Shown here piece after piece: positions 28,385-28,845 of a stretch of 28,845 bases of DNA (position 1 is the first letter of the stretch; every line of letters starts with the position of its first letter). The stretch is from CAYVBW01 sp964588685 (GTDB lineage Bacteria; Patescibacteriota; Microgenomatia; UBA1400; PJMF01). The stretch covers positions 1-28,845 of the forward strand of contig CAZPQG010000008.1 of assembly GCA_964588685.1 (NCBI GenBank), given 5' to 3'. Below the pieces are notes generated by a model that made no database searches, was not told the DNA's origin, and worked only from the letters and a program-made list of their open reading frames with translations. The position numbers were made by a program, and so were the translations under genes.

Positions 28385-28845
28385 CTAATATAAAAATAAT
28401 CCAATTAATATCAACAACAAAATCACAAATACTACTATCATAAAAATTAACTTTTTATTGAACTCAATGGATAAAAATGGTTTTGGTTCAACCAATTTGC
28501 GCTCAATTTCTTCTTCAGATAAAAAACTGTATTCAACTGCCATTTTTGTTTCTGTTAATAATTGAGCAGCCATATCTTGAGAAAACTCCGCATCTGAACT
28601 ATCAAGACCAATAATATAAGATGGAATCACACTAACAACTTTAAAATCAAGTTTTTCTAAAACATAAATTAGAGGCTGCAATAAACGCCGGTTAACTGCA
28701 GTAAGACAAGTTTTATTTGGTAAATAAAATTTTTTAAGCAAAATATCGTCAAACGGAATTAAGTTTAAAAACTCTTTAACTTCAGGATCTTTTTCAGAAA
28801 TGAAAGATTTGTCAAAATAGGAATTAAAATAAACTGAATCATCTA
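28385..28845 (-). CDS. PilM/GspL-like protein with C-terminal membrane span, 5' end beyond the window
   Basis: The frame is open from the window edge to TAG at 28385-28387, giving 152 residues of the C-terminus. The visible part reads IPFDDILLKKFYL, then a strand-helix-strand unit (NKTCLTAVNRRLLQPLIYVL, then FKVVSVIPSYIIGL), the pattern of the actin-like domain in PilM and GspL. An acidic, helical linker leads to a single membrane span (about LIFMIVVFVILLLILIGLFLY) at the very end. GspL has such a span after its cytoplasmic domain; PilM does not. Its place just upstream of a prepilin supports a type IV pilus role. Assignment is tentative because the N-terminal half is not seen. Confidence 0.5.
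   Translation of the reverse strand, partial: DDSVYFNSYFDKSFISEKDPEVKEFLNLIPFDDILLKKFYLPNKTCLTAVNRRLLQPLIYVLEKLDFKVVSVIPSYIIGLDSSDAEFSQDMAAQLLTETKMAVEYSFLSEEEIERKLVEPKPFLSIEFNKKLIFMIVVFVILLLILIGLFLY

Overview
The window looks like a chromosomal segment of a low-GC bacterium with a small, economical genome. It uses the standard genetic code and has short intergenic regions, few clear Shine-Dalgarno motifs, and housekeeping genes mixed with surface-biogenesis genes. The combination fits a member of the Candidate Phyla Radiation / Patescibacteria: an IMP dehydrogenase without CBS domains, a UvrD helicase fused to a PD-(D/E)XK nuclease, a very large multi-membrane glycosyltransferase-like protein, a C39-like secreted protein, and a short prepilin next to a PilM/GspL-like protein. 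This placement is an inference; no rRNA or ribosomal protein gene is present to confirm it. Two 100-N scaffold gaps (17242-17341 and 26512-26611) each interrupt a gene.

Layout. 1-3743 (minus): tRNA-Asn, tRNA-Tyr, rpoD, map and an M29 aminopeptidase. 3907-4500 (plus): an RmlC-like cupin. 4578-7150: a DNPH1/nucleoside-deoxyribosyltransferase-like enzyme fused to a ribbon-helix-helix domain, a radical SAM protein, and a divergent PfkB-family kinase. 7183-10299: helicase-nuclease. 10438-16989 (minus): Dus, a C39-like secreted protein with an N-terminal lectin-like domain, and a 1104-residue membrane protein. 17091-17850: a GC-rich island with a Thr/Pro-rich lipoprotein that has a perfect Shine-Dalgarno, flanked by strong hairpins. 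17850-18245: non-coding, hairpin-rich and then very AT-rich. 18246-20326: divergent GT4 and GT2 glycosyltransferases. 20369-23025: guaB with a structured leader, and a CapA-like protein. 23026-23256: an array of palindromes. 23257-25004: murI, yjbQ and a PEBP-family gene. 25255-26634: polX, broken by a gap. 26655-28845: a GerMN-domain membrane protein, a type IV prepilin, and a PilM/GspL-like protein running off the window end.

The surface genes (giant membrane protein, C39-like protein, GT4, GT2, CapA, RmlC-like, lipoprotein, pilin) point to a cell that invests in envelope decoration and attachment. The others supply core transcription, protein maturation, tRNA modification, purine and cell-wall precursor synthesis, and DNA repair.

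The parts most worth a second look are: the RHH-fused nucleoside-hydrolase-like gene, whose own promoter carries a perfect inverted repeat; the GC-rich lipoprotein island; a palindromic element present in two dispersed copies; a structured region ahead of guaB; and a recurring arrangement in which a -10 box lies 6-11 bases before the start codon, suggesting leaderless mRNAs.
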